Positions 1-9,737 of a stretch of DNA of 64,000 nt are shown here, piece after piece (the stretch's first letter is position 1; the number at the start of each line of letters is the position of its first letter). Made by a program: the position numbers and the translations under genes. Location: NCBI GenBank assembly GCA_003988855.1, contig QYAI01000049.1, positions 1 to 64,000 of the forward strand, given 5' to 3'. The notes beneath the pieces are model-generated. The model was not told the DNA's origin, made no database searches, and worked only from the letters and a program-made list of their open reading frames with translations. Origin of the DNA: Arachnopeziza araneosa. Its lineage: Eukaryota > Ascomycota > Leotiomycetes > Helotiales > Arachnopezizaceae.

Positions 1-1009
1 GCTTGCTTATCACATAGTGGTGCATTCTTTCGAGTCATATTGACGAATTCGCGATGTTTTGGTGTCGAAAAAGAGTCGGTTTTTGGTGGTAAAAGTGGTC
101 ATTTCACGACATGTTTACATTTTACGATTTTGGTTGGGTGCTTGACTAGTGCGGGCGGTTGTCCGGTGGATACGAGTACTCAGGCACTTAAGCAGACTAG
201 CGCGTTCGGACGCGTCTGAGCTAAACAAAACCTTCTGTAGAACTCAGAGCTTCTTGCTCTTCTTTCTTTAGCTTAGCATAGTCTGAATAAGAGCCATCAA
301 CCTGCTTTCCAAACCTTTGATTTGGCCTCGTGACAAATACTGCATTTTTGAAATCTATCTTTCTAGAGCTAGAGCCCAGAATGTTAGGCACCACTTGCTC
401 AGCAGTTTGCCCCAGTAATACTAAGATTTCTGACTCGAATAGTTCTCTTTTGCACAAAGACGAACTTTCAAGTCAAGAATAATCCTTTGCACACCGAATA
501 GAGATAGTACGTTGCATACTATTTCATTAAGTAATAGAGAGAGTATTTTGCATGACTTATGGGGTGGCAAGGACAGATAAGCAAGCAAATACGGGAATTC
601 AAACGATGGTACACATTGAAAATTCGCGATGAACTTAAAGTTCTACAGGTCAATTCCCGCTGCCACTTGTAGACTTTAGAATTATTTCTATCTGTAAGTT
701 CTTGACAGCGACAGAAAAAGATTACGCGCAAAACTGGGCTGAATCTAAATGGTAACTAATCTAAACGTTGATTTGGTCAAAATTTCATCTAAACGGGTAA
801 TCACAAACTTCGAGAAAGGTGAACTGAGGAATAGAAATATTTTATGGACTTTTCAGACTTGAATGATCCTTGCTTAAAATCAGGATAAATAAATATCATG
901 TTGCGAAGCGGAAATGCGTGGACTAGGTACTTCAAAAATATTTGAACACAGATCTGTCTGACACAGGCCATATTTCGGAGCATAAAAATCATGTTAACGT
1001 GCCCCGAAG
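1..1009. other. Left-edge stretch without a supported gene
   Basis: No gene can be supported here. On the minus strand, 221-457 is open for 78 codons, but it starts at a TTG, has no ATG of its own and matches no family I recognise. A second minus-strand stretch around 430-640 is also open without an ATG. A possible acceptor (ttgacttgaaag) just upstream of the first could make it a 3' exon, but I cannot build a full gene. One ACGCGT lies at 210-215. The right part is the 3' flank of the TatD-like gene. Confidence 0.5.
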
Positions 1010-2164
1010 TCATGGAAATACAAATCGAGTCCAATTCTTACCCAACTGGGTTACGCCTTCTTCTAGACCCCAACCCTTAATCTCACATATCTTTCGACAC
1101 ATTTCCTCCAAGTATTGGTCCATTCGATCACCAGCAATATGTAGGTCGCTTTCAACAAGTATACGGTCTTTCGGCAGGGCCTTGATGACCTCTATAGCTT
1201 TCACACTTGCCGCCGTTGAGAGATTGATAGCTGCAGAAAAGGAAAAAAAAATCTCAGCCGGGATTGAAGGATGAAAGTACTGCTTCAGAGACTCGGGAGG
1301 ACCTGAATAGGAGTGTAGACATATCTTTGGGGGAAAGGGTTGTGCAAAAAGAACATTTTCCTCATTTTCAGGTTTATCATCTTCTAATGGTGGGATCTTC
1401 TCAATCCTCTTCCGCTCTTTCTTGCTCAGGACCTCTTTCTCGAAACCCTGCCAAGTCTCTTGGAGTGTATCGAAGATAACACCGTGGGCTTGAACGCCAT
1501 GAATAGACACTGGCCGTTTCATCTCCCCTGCAAGCTTGAGTTGCGCTTTCAGAATAACTCTTTGGTGGCTCATTTGGACCCGATAGGGTGTAAGGTGTCT
1601 GCCTTCTCGGCCACCAGGAGTTAAAGATTCGTCCCTCGTTTCCTCCAGCTCCTCGGACCATGCTCCAGGAAGACGGAAGCCCTTGTCTAGACCGACTTCT
1701 CCGACCAAGGCGATGGGGTACTTTTCCAAATAGCTCTTGGTTTGCTGAAGAAAATGCTTCAGCGAAAGTGGCTTTGGCAACCCTTTGATGAAGGCGAGAT
1801 CTTCTGGTTTTGGGACTAGGACGGACTGGTAGTGCTTGATCTTGAGCTCTTCAGATTCGTCTAAAGTAGCATTTTGAGTATCATCATACATCTGGTATGA
1901 GAACCATGGATGCCAGCCAAAGCAAGGAATCAGACATCGGTCTTGTTTCGCCGGACTGATATCGGACGCACTCTTTAGGCTATACTTCTCAGCAACTTGA
2001 GAAACAAGCTCTTGATCTTGCCCTCTCGTTGCCATGATTGTTAACACTCTTGCTTTCATCCTAGGAATTGAAGAGACGGTGTTCATGGTGTCGGTAGGAT
2101 GACAATGCGCATCGAATACACCTAGGTGCCAAGGGAAAGCATCTTTAGATTCCGCTGGAGACAT
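1010..2164 (-). CDS. TatD-like metal-dependent hydrolase (Cut9-interacting Scn1 type)
   Basis: Single-exon protein of 384 residues of the TatD-related amidohydrolase fold, most like the fungal Scn1 (Cut9-interacting) branch. TatD enzymes are metal-dependent nucleases; the function of the Scn1 branch is poorly known. Visible metal-site motifs are the N-terminal H-x-H in FDAHCHPTD (His20, His22), the glutamate in GEVGLD near residue 157, HGVQAHG in the middle, LHSYSG near residue 290 and the late aspartate in VESDLH. A charged, low-similarity insert lies before LHSYSG. The ATG at 2164 is the first in frame and sits about 17 codons before the HxH, as expected. It is divergent from the membrane-protein gene at 2403, leaving 238 bp as shared promoter. 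The family call is firm; the substrate is unknown. Confidence 0.85.
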   Translation of the reverse strand: MSPAESKDAFPWHLGVFDAHCHPTDTMNTVSSIPRMKARVLTIMATRGQDQELVSQVAEKYSLKSASDISPAKQDRCLIPCFGWHPWFSYQMYDDTQNATLDESEELKIKHYQSVLVPKPEDLAFIKGLPKPLSLKHFLQQTKSYLEKYPIALVGEVGLDKGFRLPGAWSEELEETRDESLTPGGREGRHLTPYRVQMSHQRVILKAQLKLAGEMKRPVSIHGVQAHGVIFDTLQETWQGFEKEVLSKKERKRIEKIPPLEDDKPENEENVLFAQPFPPKICLHSYSGPPESLKQYFHPSIPAEIFFSFSAAINLSTAASVKAIEVIKALPKDRILVESDLHIAGDRMDQYLEEMCRKICEIKGWGLEEGVTQLGKNWTRFVFP

Positions 2165-2402
2165 GGCAGCGTCAGAATGGAAATCAAGTGAGGAATCGGA
2201 AAAAACGCTAAGTCTTGACGAAGGCTTCTTTGAACTGTTGTGCGACTCGAGCTGATTTCAACCCGACGTCATCTTCTAGTGCCGGCAAACGCCGGCATGC
2301 ACCCCAGACCGTTTTCAACAATACCCCACACATGCCTGTTGAGCTCTGCCATATTTATGGATTTATATTCTGCAACATGAGATTTCCATAACAACCGCCA
2401 AC

Positions 2403-3056
2403 ATGGGGTTATTAAGTCCAGCCTACATGCTCGTTCTCCCATTGCTTATCCTCCTCACGCTCCCCATCTTGGTGGTTGCAACAGTCACCACTTTCTTGGC
2501 CTTCTCCCTCCTCTTTTTTCGAGTCGCTCTTATCTACATTGCGCTCGCCGTAGCCGTGATTCCACACTATCTCTTCCTCCTTTTTACCTCCAACCCTTCG
2601 CCATTCAGACCACCACCCATGTCTCGGCCAAAATCATTCACGACTTCCTCTACAACTCGTCGAAGACGAAGGCGGGGAAGCAGCGTTTCTGTTACCGGGT
2701 CGATTACACCAGGGCCCGGCATTGGATTGAATAAGTCTGTCGGCGTGACGAGAGATTTTGAAGGCGTGGGAGGCTGGAGACTAGGTGGTGATGATGATGA
2801 GGACGATATAAACATTAATTCCAGGTTGGAACTACCCGCAGATCATGGAAGGAGACAACATCGGAGATCATTGACCTCTGGAAGCATGGAGGGTTTGGTT
2901 ATCAATATTTCAAAGACGAGAACTCCTCCATCCTCGGTTGGATTGGGGGACGGCTACTTTCCCAGCGTGCCGAAAGCAGGACTAAAGAGGAACTCGAGTA
3001 ATACGGGTAGTTCTGGTAGCTCAAAAAGCTCTATTTTGGGAATGAAGGGAAGATGA
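2403..3056 (+). CDS. Small membrane protein, hypothetical, 217 aa
   Basis: I do not recognise a named family. Residues about 5-62 are almost wholly hydrophobic and should form two membrane segments. They are followed by a proline/serine-rich hinge, a basic patch (TRRRRRRGSS, about residues 85-94), an acidic run (DDDEDD, about 130) and a long Ser/Gly/Thr-rich tail that is probably disordered and cytosolic. The ATG at 2403 follows an in-frame leader without other ATGs, and no intron is needed. The hydrophobic head, the composition and the intact frame support a real gene. The divergent neighbour is the TatD-like hydrolase. Confidence 0.6.
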   Translation: MGLLSPAYMLVLPLLILLTLPILVVATVTTFLAFSLLFFRVALIYIALAVAVIPHYLFLLFTSNPSPFRPPPMSRPKSFTTSSTTRRRRRRGSSVSVTGSITPGPGIGLNKSVGVTRDFEGVGGWRLGGDDDEDDININSRLELPADHGRRQHRRSLTSGSMEGLVINISKTRTPPSSVGLGDGYFPSVPKAGLKRNSSNTGSSGSSKSSILGMKGR

Positions 3057-3278
3057 TGTGAATCAAAAGATGTAACAGTCAGCGATGGGCACAAATCCAA
3101 AATTCTGAGATGGAGTTTAGCTCTTTTCAACCAAAGCTGTACAAATACCATGCATAAATCATCAATTGTTCTGTACAAGCGTCAAACCCAAACCAACCGT
3201 GGTATCCAGCCAATTCATTGCTAACCGTACGCCACCCAAATGCCAACCCGCGAACCCTCCCCACAGTCTTCAGTACTC

Positions 3279-3925
3279 CTAAAGCGTCTGCCAGATGTAG
3301 TTTGCATAAAAGAATCTGGAGAATTTGTTGTCCAAATTGATAATGTTCACATCTCCCTTCCGCACGTTTCGGATAATTGCCTTCTTGTATTCACCACTCT
3401 CCCCCTTCCCATCCTCGACATCAATTCCCATCCGTCTATAGATGTTGAGCTTCAGGCTCATTTCAGCATCCACGACAGTTCGTTTGATTGCATCCCCTCC
3501 GTCAACACCCTGAAGCTCGAGTTCCTGAAGTCGAGCTTGAAGGTCGAAAAGCTGGGAGGATAATCGCTCAGACTCGATCTCAAGATCGTTTGCTGTCTTT
3601 GCGACACGGAATTTTTGGGTATCGAGGGTAGCTATCTCTGAGGCATGTGCTGTTGCTGAATGAGAGGAAACGGTCTCGACATGGTGGCTATTGAGGGTAT
3701 GCAGAGTGCGGGAGAGCTCTGCTTACATTAGTCTTTGGCCCAGTTGAATCCAATGGCGACTTTACTTTTCAGTGCGCTTTCTACCTCCCTAACCCTTAGA
3801 TCTCGTGCTTGCTGCAATGTGGATAATGATTCATTTATGCGTGCCACTGCCAACCTGTCTGGCTGGATGTTAAAGTTCCCAACGGTGTGGTGGATGAGCT
3901 TTGCGGGATCTTCGTCTAGAAGCAT
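3279..3925 (-). CDS. spc24: Kinetochore protein Spc24 (Ndc80 complex)
   Basis: Spc24 pairs with Spc25 at the inner end of the Ndc80 complex and links microtubule attachment to the centromere. Two exons, 3766-3925 and 3279-3718, separated by a 47-bp gtaaag...cag intron, give 199 residues, the usual size. The start MLLDEDPAKLIHHTVGNFNI is the expected family N-terminus, so the ATG at 3925 is preferred over in-frame codons further upstream. Residues about 25-115 are heptad-like coiled coil. The C-terminal globular domain ends with NLDNKFSRFFYANYIWQTL, very typical of fungal Spc24. The gene is divergent from fis1 across 300 bp. Confidence 0.9.
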
Positions 3926-4225
3926 TCTGAGCTTATGTAGTGAGGTACAGATTTGGATCTTATTTTTGAGAAAGTTTGACGATAGTTTTTCTGACCAAGT
4001 TTGAATGCAGCGTCTAGTAGAAATTTGATGATGCGTTTTCTGGTAATCGTTATTGTGGTTCAACTCAGTTCGCTAAACAATATTGAGTCGGCCAGACAAC
4101 CTAAGGCTTGTGACGTCGTAATTACTAGCCACAGCGCCACAGTTCCCAAGAACTTCACACCAGAGCTTCATCGCAGCTTCTTTCACAATCAAGTCCAACT
4201 GCTTTTCTTGAGGAGTAAGAAGAAA
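3926..4225. promoter_or_regulatory. Divergent promoter region between spc24 and fis1
   Basis: This 300-bp gap separates two divergent start codons. Open frames crossing it (for example 4001-4252) are explained by the neighbouring exons. I see no clear TATA box or strong repeated motif. Confidence 0.4.
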
Positions 4226-4933
4226 ATGGGTTCCGCTCTTCCATGTGAGTAATGGATAACAGCGACTTGGATACCGAGCTCCACACTCGCTTTGCGATAT
4301 TTCTTTACGCTCTAAGGCTAGAAACAGCTTTGCTAACGAAACGTGTGCATTTAGATGCTGCTGACGCAGAAAGGTCAGTCTCTACGGCTTCAGTCACGAA
4401 ATAACAATCGCCGACCCCAGAAGAAACGATTTGAATGAGGAACTAACTTCGGGCAGCCCTCTGAAGCCTGCGGAATTGCAGGTGCTACGGTCACAATATG
4501 AGAAGGAAGGCGAGCATGTGGGAGTTCAAACAAAATTCAACTTCGCATGGGTAAACATTGATTTGGTCTTATTGAAAGAGATCTGATAGCAGCACAGGGT
4601 TTAATCAAATCGAACACCCGCCAAGATCAACAAGAGGGTGTTCGCCTCCTCTCCGACATCTTTCGTACGTCACCAGAACGAAGACGGGAATGTCTTTATT
4701 ATCTCGCGCTTGGAAACTACAAGCTTGGAAACTATGCTGAAGCGAGGAGATATAACGACCTACTACTCGAGAAAGAACCAGCAAATCTACAAGCCGCTAG
4801 TTTAAGAGGCCTCATTGATGACAAAGTGGCTAGAGAAGGTTTAATGGGTGTTGCCATTCTCAGCGGAGTAGCTATTGCAGCCGGGGTTGTCGGTGGTATG
4901 ATATTCAAGGGCGTAGGAAGGAGGACGAGATAG
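4226..4933 (+). CDS. fis1: Mitochondrial fission protein Fis1
   Basis: Fis1 is a tail-anchored outer mitochondrial and peroxisomal membrane protein that recruits the Dnm1 fission machinery. Four exons, 4226-4244, 4355-4373, 4457-4550 and 4598-4933, give 155 residues, as in other fungi. The first two exons are only 19 nt each, so no single open frame shows the gene. Spliced, it begins MGSALPYAADAESPLKPAEL, the classic Fis1 start. The TPR-like core follows (FNFAWGLIKSN, then REGVRLL-type helices and ALGNYKLGNYAEARRYND). The C-terminal membrane anchor is about residues 130-150 (GVAILSGVAIAAGVVGG), closed by a short basic tail GVGRRTR. Introns have ctaac branch points. Divergent from spc24. Confidence 0.93.
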
Positions 4934-5104
4934 TACGGGTGTTTAGGCATGTAATGAGAGATCTGGAATGACTTGAGCAATATACCAATAATAACGGGTG
5001 CATAATACTATATCATTAAAGCTTCTGTGAAAGGTTACATTTACCTATTCTATGTGCTTTAATATCCATAACCCCACCTCCAAGCTTCCATATCTTAAGC
5101 GCCA

Positions 5105-5470
5105 CTATGTGGCGCCTATTCGGAAGCTCACGGAATCACGCCGAATGCAGGGCAAACATTCAGGCTCCGCGAACCACGAAGGCCACTCAACCATAAATCC
5201 TTGAAAGTACAATTTCTGTGCAAGATTCATGAAGCCATCTTTGGCCTCCTGATTTGTTCGCACGTTGCCGGCAGGTTGCATGTCACTCTTCTTGATAGAG
5301 ACAGGGATTAGCAGTCGTTTTGCGTCACCAGAGCCCAAAACACGCTGAGGGTTGTGATGTGATACACGAGATCTCAAGTTCACGCTTAATTTCCACCTCT
5401 TATTGCCATCTACCTTCCTAGAAATCTGCTTCTTACTCCTCCAAATATTCCCCAGACCTGATTTCCTCAT
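5105..5470 (-). CDS. Doubtful small basic ORF, 121 aa
   Basis: An open frame of 121 codons from the ATG at 5470. The product is basic, with RKSGLGNIWRSKKQISRK at the N-terminus and two tryptophans and two cysteines near the end. I recognise no family. It may be a chance frame, or the 3' part of a gene whose 5' part is the interrupted frame at 5515-5727 in another phase. A donor-like AAG|gtagat lies near the start, so its structure is uncertain. Confidence 0.25.
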   Translation of the reverse strand: MRKSGLGNIWRSKKQISRKVDGNKRWKLSVNLRSRVSHHNPQRVLGSGDAKRLLIPVSIKKSDMQPAGNVRTNQEAKDGFMNLAQKLYFQGFMVEWPSWFAEPECLPCIRRDSVSFRIGAT

Positions 5471-5514
5471 CAAGTGGAAAGTTTTAGGGAGTCTTCTTGA
5501 TTACTAGCTAAAGC

Positions 5515-5727
5515 TCAATCACGAGGAAGTTCAGTAGGATACAGCTTGCGCCACCACGAATTTGCCTTGTCATCCCGCCGAGCTTCTGGACTTTGAATAA
5601 GACGCTCAACAGTTCAACGATAAGATTCTGATTGTGCCACTTCGGCCATCCATTCATTCACTCTGGCGTTTCGAGCGATTCGCAATACAGGCCTGGCATT
5701 AAGTCTCGGTTTGACTGCCCTAGCCGC
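5515..5727 (-). pseudogene. Protein-like frame broken by an in-frame TGA
   Basis: Reading the minus strand, 5617-5727 is open for 37 codons, then a TGA at 5614-5616, then the same frame is open for 32 more codons to a second TGA at 5515-5517. Both halves look strongly protein-like: RIARNARVNEWMAEVAQSE before the stop, and RLIQSPEARRDDKANSWWRK then LYPTELPRD after it. There is no ATG; stops lie just upstream at 5728-5733. A 57-nt intron (gtgaat...gttgag) could remove the internal stop but would also remove the WMAEVAQSE segment. It may be a decayed gene or an exon of an unrecognised one, antisense to the leader of the RING gene at 5750. Confidence 0.3.
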
Positions 5728-5749
5728 CTATCAGGGCATACGAGACGCC

Positions 5750-7432
5750 ATGGCAGACCATTCAACTCCTTTTGGCAGTAGAAATGAACATCTTGATGCT
5801 TCTGGTTCAAGAGAAGTGGTATACTGCCATCAGTGTAATAACGAGTGGTACCAAGATGAGCATGGGCTGGTGTGCCCTAGATGCAGTGGAAATATTACTG
5901 AAATTGTACAAATACCCCGCATCAACGATCTTGAGTCGAGGCTAACATATTTGCAGGTAACGCCTGGTGAAGATGATCCACGACCAGATATCCACCCGCC
6001 ATCGCCTCCTCCTTTGCATGACCACAATCCTTGGGGAGATGCCGATGCTTCAGATCCTGAGGAGGCAGATATCGAAGAACACATCAACCATGGGCCGGAC
6101 GGCTCTACTATATTTACCAGAACTACACGCACTGGACCTCGAACTTTCACTACTACAAGAACTACTACCGGCAATAGGAGCCCTATGGATGGTGATCATC
6201 CAGACCACATCATGAGAGACTTCCAAGATATGATTGGTAATTTGATGGGTCCGGGGATTCGTCGTGGCGCCCCTGGAAGATCAGGACCTGATACCTTATT
6301 TCATGATTTTAATTCACCTACGGACGGTGCCGGTGGATTTCGAAGCGGTAGTTTTCGCATCGGCGGTGACGGCGGACCAAATATCGTCGGAGGGCGTGTT
6401 ACTTTCACTACAACCCGTGGAGGATTGCACCCTCGAGATCCCAATGGTGCACAACCAGGAGGTCCTCCAATGCCTGAAGATATAGCTACGTACGCAACCC
6501 CCCCATCCCCATCTTCCCCTGGTGGTCGCAGAATCCACATTCTTGTCATAAGAACATCTCCTGACCAACTCACCAGACTCATCGGCAATCTCCTTGGCGG
6601 CCCTATGATGAGCCCTCCTCCGAACGGAGCAGGCGGCGTGCCACCCCCTATGGGTGGCCTCCAAGGTCTTCTCGCTGCAATGCTTAATCCAGCCAATGCC
6701 CGCTCCGGCGATGCAGTGTATTCCCAAGAGGCGCTTGATCAGATTATTTCGACCTTGATGGAGCAACACCCAACTTCCAATGCTCCTGGTCCCGCCTCTC
6801 CGGATTCAATTGCTGCTCTTCCAAAAAAAAGGCTAGATGAAAAGATGTTAGGGCCAGAGGGAAAAGGCGAATGCTCGGTTTGCATGGATGATGTTAAAAC
6901 TGGTGACGAAGTCGTGGTCTTACCATGTAATCATTGGTTCCATGAAGTCTGCGCCGCAGCATGGCTAGGTGAGCACAACACTTGTCCCATTTGCAGAAAA
7001 GGGATCGAAGGCGAGGCTGCCGGTGCTTCAGCCTCTCCAACTGGCAGGAGAGCAAGCGGCAGTGCACCAGCAAGCAGAAATGAGCACAGAGCTAGCAGGT
7101 TGAGTGCTATGCGTCCCAGAATGGGAAGAGAAACAAGCACAAGAAATGAGAGGAATGAGGCGAGGTTGAACTTAATCCGCAGTGGAGCAGGATTAGATAG
7201 TCAAAGCGAGCCCTCGAGTTCGACCCCACAAGAAGATTACCCTACTCCTATGCCAGGAGCTTTTCATTCGCGAACAAGCGAAAGGGAGGAGAGGAGAGGC
7301 AATACAAGCGGTAGCGACCGTTCTCGGGAATCACGGCGGAGCTCACAAAGTGGGAACAGTGGCAATGGATCTGGTGGTGGACCACTTGGCTGGATAAGAG
7401 ACCGATTTTCCTCAAGCCGACGGAATGATTAG
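5750..7432 (+). CDS. RING-H2 E3 ubiquitin ligase with N-terminal zinc ribbon (RNF115/126 type)
   Basis: Likely E3 ligase of the BCA2/RNF126 architecture. An N-terminal C4 zinc ribbon (VVYCHQCNNEWYQ ... CPRCSGN, about residues 24-45) is followed by a long low-complexity Gly/Pro/Thr-rich middle and a RING-H2 domain (CSVCMDD ... CNHWFHEVC ... CPICRKG, about residues 356-396 after splicing), then a Ser/Arg-rich tail. The ATG at 5750 (MADHSTPFG) is chosen because the upstream frame has no ATG. A 51-nt segment, 5906-5956, starts gtacaa, ends gctaacatatttgcag and is stop-free and a multiple of three. I treat it as an intron, giving exons 5750-5905 and 5957-7432 and 543 residues; unspliced it would be 560. 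Spliced, the text reads NITEIVTPGEDDPRPD. The substrate is unknown. Confidence 0.85.
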   Translation: MADHSTPFGSRNEHLDASGSREVVYCHQCNNEWYQDEHGLVCPRCSGNITEIVQIPRINDLESRLTYLQVTPGEDDPRPDIHPPSPPPLHDHNPWGDADASDPEEADIEEHINHGPDGSTIFTRTTRTGPRTFTTTRTTTGNRSPMDGDHPDHIMRDFQDMIGNLMGPGIRRGAPGRSGPDTLFHDFNSPTDGAGGFRSGSFRIGGDGGPNIVGGRVTFTTTRGGLHPRDPNGAQPGGPPMPEDIATYATPPSPSSPGGRRIHILVIRTSPDQLTRLIGNLLGGPMMSPPPNGAGGVPPPMGGLQGLLAAMLNPANARSGDAVYSQEALDQIISTLMEQHPTSNAPGPASPDSIAALPKKRLDEKMLGPEGKGECSVCMDDVKTGDEVVVLPCNHWFHEVCAAAWLGEHNTCPICRKGIEGEAAGASASPTGRRASGSAPASRNEHRASRLSAMRPRMGRETSTRNERNEARLNLIRSGAGLDSQSEPSSSTPQEDYPTPMPGAFHSRTSEREERRGNTSGSDRSRESRRSSQSGNSGNGSGGGPLGWIRDRFSSSRRND

Positions 7433-7791
7433 AGCTGAAAATCAGAGTCTGGTGGGCGAAGGGAATGACTAATAAATATTCTATCATCAATCTTGAACGG
7501 GATGGAAGATAATGACCTGCACGATCATTATGGATCATATTTGAGCATGGATGGCGTTGAGATCCGGTGATGTCACCTATTTCAGCGATACCTATGGAGG
7601 AGTTTAAGAGACTAGGACGTCTGTCTGGCAGGCGCAATTGATGGTGTTTATTGAGATAGATAGCGAAACGTGCATAACATTACAGATATGTGCTGAGAAC
7701 CGAGACTCGTGTTAAAGCTACTTGAGAACCGTGCTCACCTTCACTCATCTTTTGCATTATTTCAATCATTTTCACTAGTTATGTTAGCACA
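7433..7791. other. Convergent 3' region
   Basis: Gap between the stop codons of the RING gene (plus) and the Zn2Cys6 regulator (minus). It should hold both 3' UTRs. Short open frames here are antisense shadows. I see no further feature. Confidence 0.5.
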
Positions 7792-9737
7792 TTATTTTCC
7801 ACAGTTCACAAATAGGAGAGCCAACGCACCAATATCAGCCTTCGCTCTAACAAATAAAGGATCCTTTGCCAGTAATTCCTCCCCATTCTCTTCTTGATCC
7901 ACGTCTCGCAAAATATTTCCAATACACATCGCCTCTAAAAATGCCCTATGATTAAACACCCACCACACCTTTGCATCAACCTCAAATAACGCATACAGCA
8001 GGAAAAAAGCATTGATAGCATCATGTGCTGCTTCTAATGCTCCACGAATATTGATAGAAACCTCTGTACTCACTGATGAGTGGAGAAGCATCACATTGTG
8101 GAAGTAATTACTGGTTAGAAATAATGTTTGCCTGACGATACGGGGTGTGGTTTGGCTTAACACAGCTATGGATTCCGAATCCCAGGAACGGAATATGTCA
8201 GGAAAAGAACGATATACAGCGCGAAAGTCCGCTAGCAGCTTCGACTTTTGCCGCGGGGTAGAGCAGATGGGGAAGTCAAGAGAACGGGGTGAACAGATGG
8301 TTTCCTGTACGAGGTTGGCTAGCGTCCAGCAGCCGCGGATGTATGCTGTGTCCGTGGGGTTGCTGTGTGCGATGGATGACGAATCATCGATGAGATCATC
8401 AACGTTAACGTCTGTGTGGGTTGCTGATGGTGGGAGTGATAAAAGTACAGTGAGGAATGTGTCTTGAAGTAATACGGCCTGCCAGAGCTTACGGCGCATT
8501 TGTTTCTCAAAAAGTGAGGCGTTTGGACAAACAATATTGGGATCTCGATGGAGACCAATTGCGTAAGCCTGCCGGATGAGAATGCCCGCAAAGGCCCATC
8601 CATCTGAGGCATGATTATCGTTGATGAGAAAATAGGTGACGAGTACCATTGCTTGAATTGAGCGAATAGATGCCTTGTTCAGGTATGAGGACATTCTCAG
8701 AGATTGATGTGCCGCTGAGACGTAAAACTCAGCTGTTTGTTTCCGTTCTCGTGGAGCTGTGCTGGTGACGAACTGTGTACCCATAGCAAGCATTGAAAAG
8801 ACCAAGGCCACAAGGGCGCCATCCACTCGATCTTTCTCGACTTGTGGCAGAGACCAAAAGTGTTCGTAATCGGCATAAAAGGTTTGTCGGTGTATCATTG
8901 GATAAACTGGGTCAACGCATTCAAAATAACGGTCAAGGAGGATATCGGCTTGGAGTTTGTCGGGGAGAACGGAGATGGTTTCTGGAAGCCCTCCTTGACA
9001 TGTCCAGTAATTCGCAAATGGATGTTCTGACCCAATTCCGAACACATTCGAGGCCGAGGGGTGGCTGTATGGAACATTGGAGAGAAGGCCTGGAAGACCA
9101 GTAGAAGAAGATAGTGAACCTCTAGAGGCAGTCCTCTCATGAGGATTGGGTGCTTGTTTTGGTCCTTCGAAGCCATTTGATAAGGAAGATCTCTTCTTTG
9201 GCGGCTTGGTCATTCGCCTAACATTGCCTACAGTCCGGTTTGTCTCTCTAGATTCCCGGTTAGAGACTTTTTGAAAGACAGCTCGAACACTCACTCTAGG
9301 ATATTGGCAACGTGTGCGTATTTACATTCTGTTTGTCTCTTTATACCTAGTGAGGGGTGAGTTGAACAATTGGTTGAGTATGCTTGGTAAACGGCCACTC
9401 ACAGGCAAGGCAATGGGGTCTTCCTCTATCGCACTATGAAGCTCTATTAGTTTGAGATGCCTCGTAAGTTTCTGACCTTCATCGACAACAAGTGCTGTCC
9501 TCGAAGAAGCCATCAAGCGAGCCTATGACCAACCTTTGTCTTTCTCTCTACACATTCCTCACATGATAGGGTTGGTTTATTCCGCTTTTGTTTCTTCTTC
9601 GGAGATTCTTGAGATGAAGCACGTTCAGCTTTCACTGGCGAGTCGGCGCAGGTGCTCTCGGTCCCGGCTGGAGAGATGGCCGTGAAAAGGATAGGAGAGA
9701 TGGGAGTTGTGGGAGTTGTGGGAGTTGTGGGATCCAT
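7792..9737 (-). CDS. Zn2Cys6 transcription factor with fungal-specific TF domain
   Basis: Binuclear zinc-cluster regulator of 580 residues. Exons are 9534-9737, 9403-9433, 9295-9346 and 7792-9247. The zinc cluster is spread over three exons and is complete only after splicing: CEECVERKTKC, DRGRPHCLAC, IKRQTECKY, that is C-x2-C-x6-C-x6-C-x2-C-x6-C at residues 59-86. A basic KKKQKR stretch precedes it. The start has a TPTTPTTPT repeat encoded by a 9-bp DNA repeat. The body carries the fungal_trans domain (DPVYPMIHRQTF, later AYAIGLHRDPN and RRKLWQAVLLQD). The target pathway cannot be read from the sequence, and the neighbours (RING ligase, ctf18) give no metabolic clue. Confidence 0.88.

Noticed and set aside
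5614..5616. In-frame TGA as a selenocysteine codon or as mitochondrial Trp
   Set aside because: Ascomycete fungi lack selenocysteine insertion, and the base composition is far too GC-rich for a fungal mitochondrial insert. Decay or splicing is simpler.
6301..6769. Two antisense frames of 131 and 151 codons inside the RING gene
   Set aside because: They lie opposite the Gly/Pro-rich low-complexity part, where codon bias leaves antisense frames open by chance.
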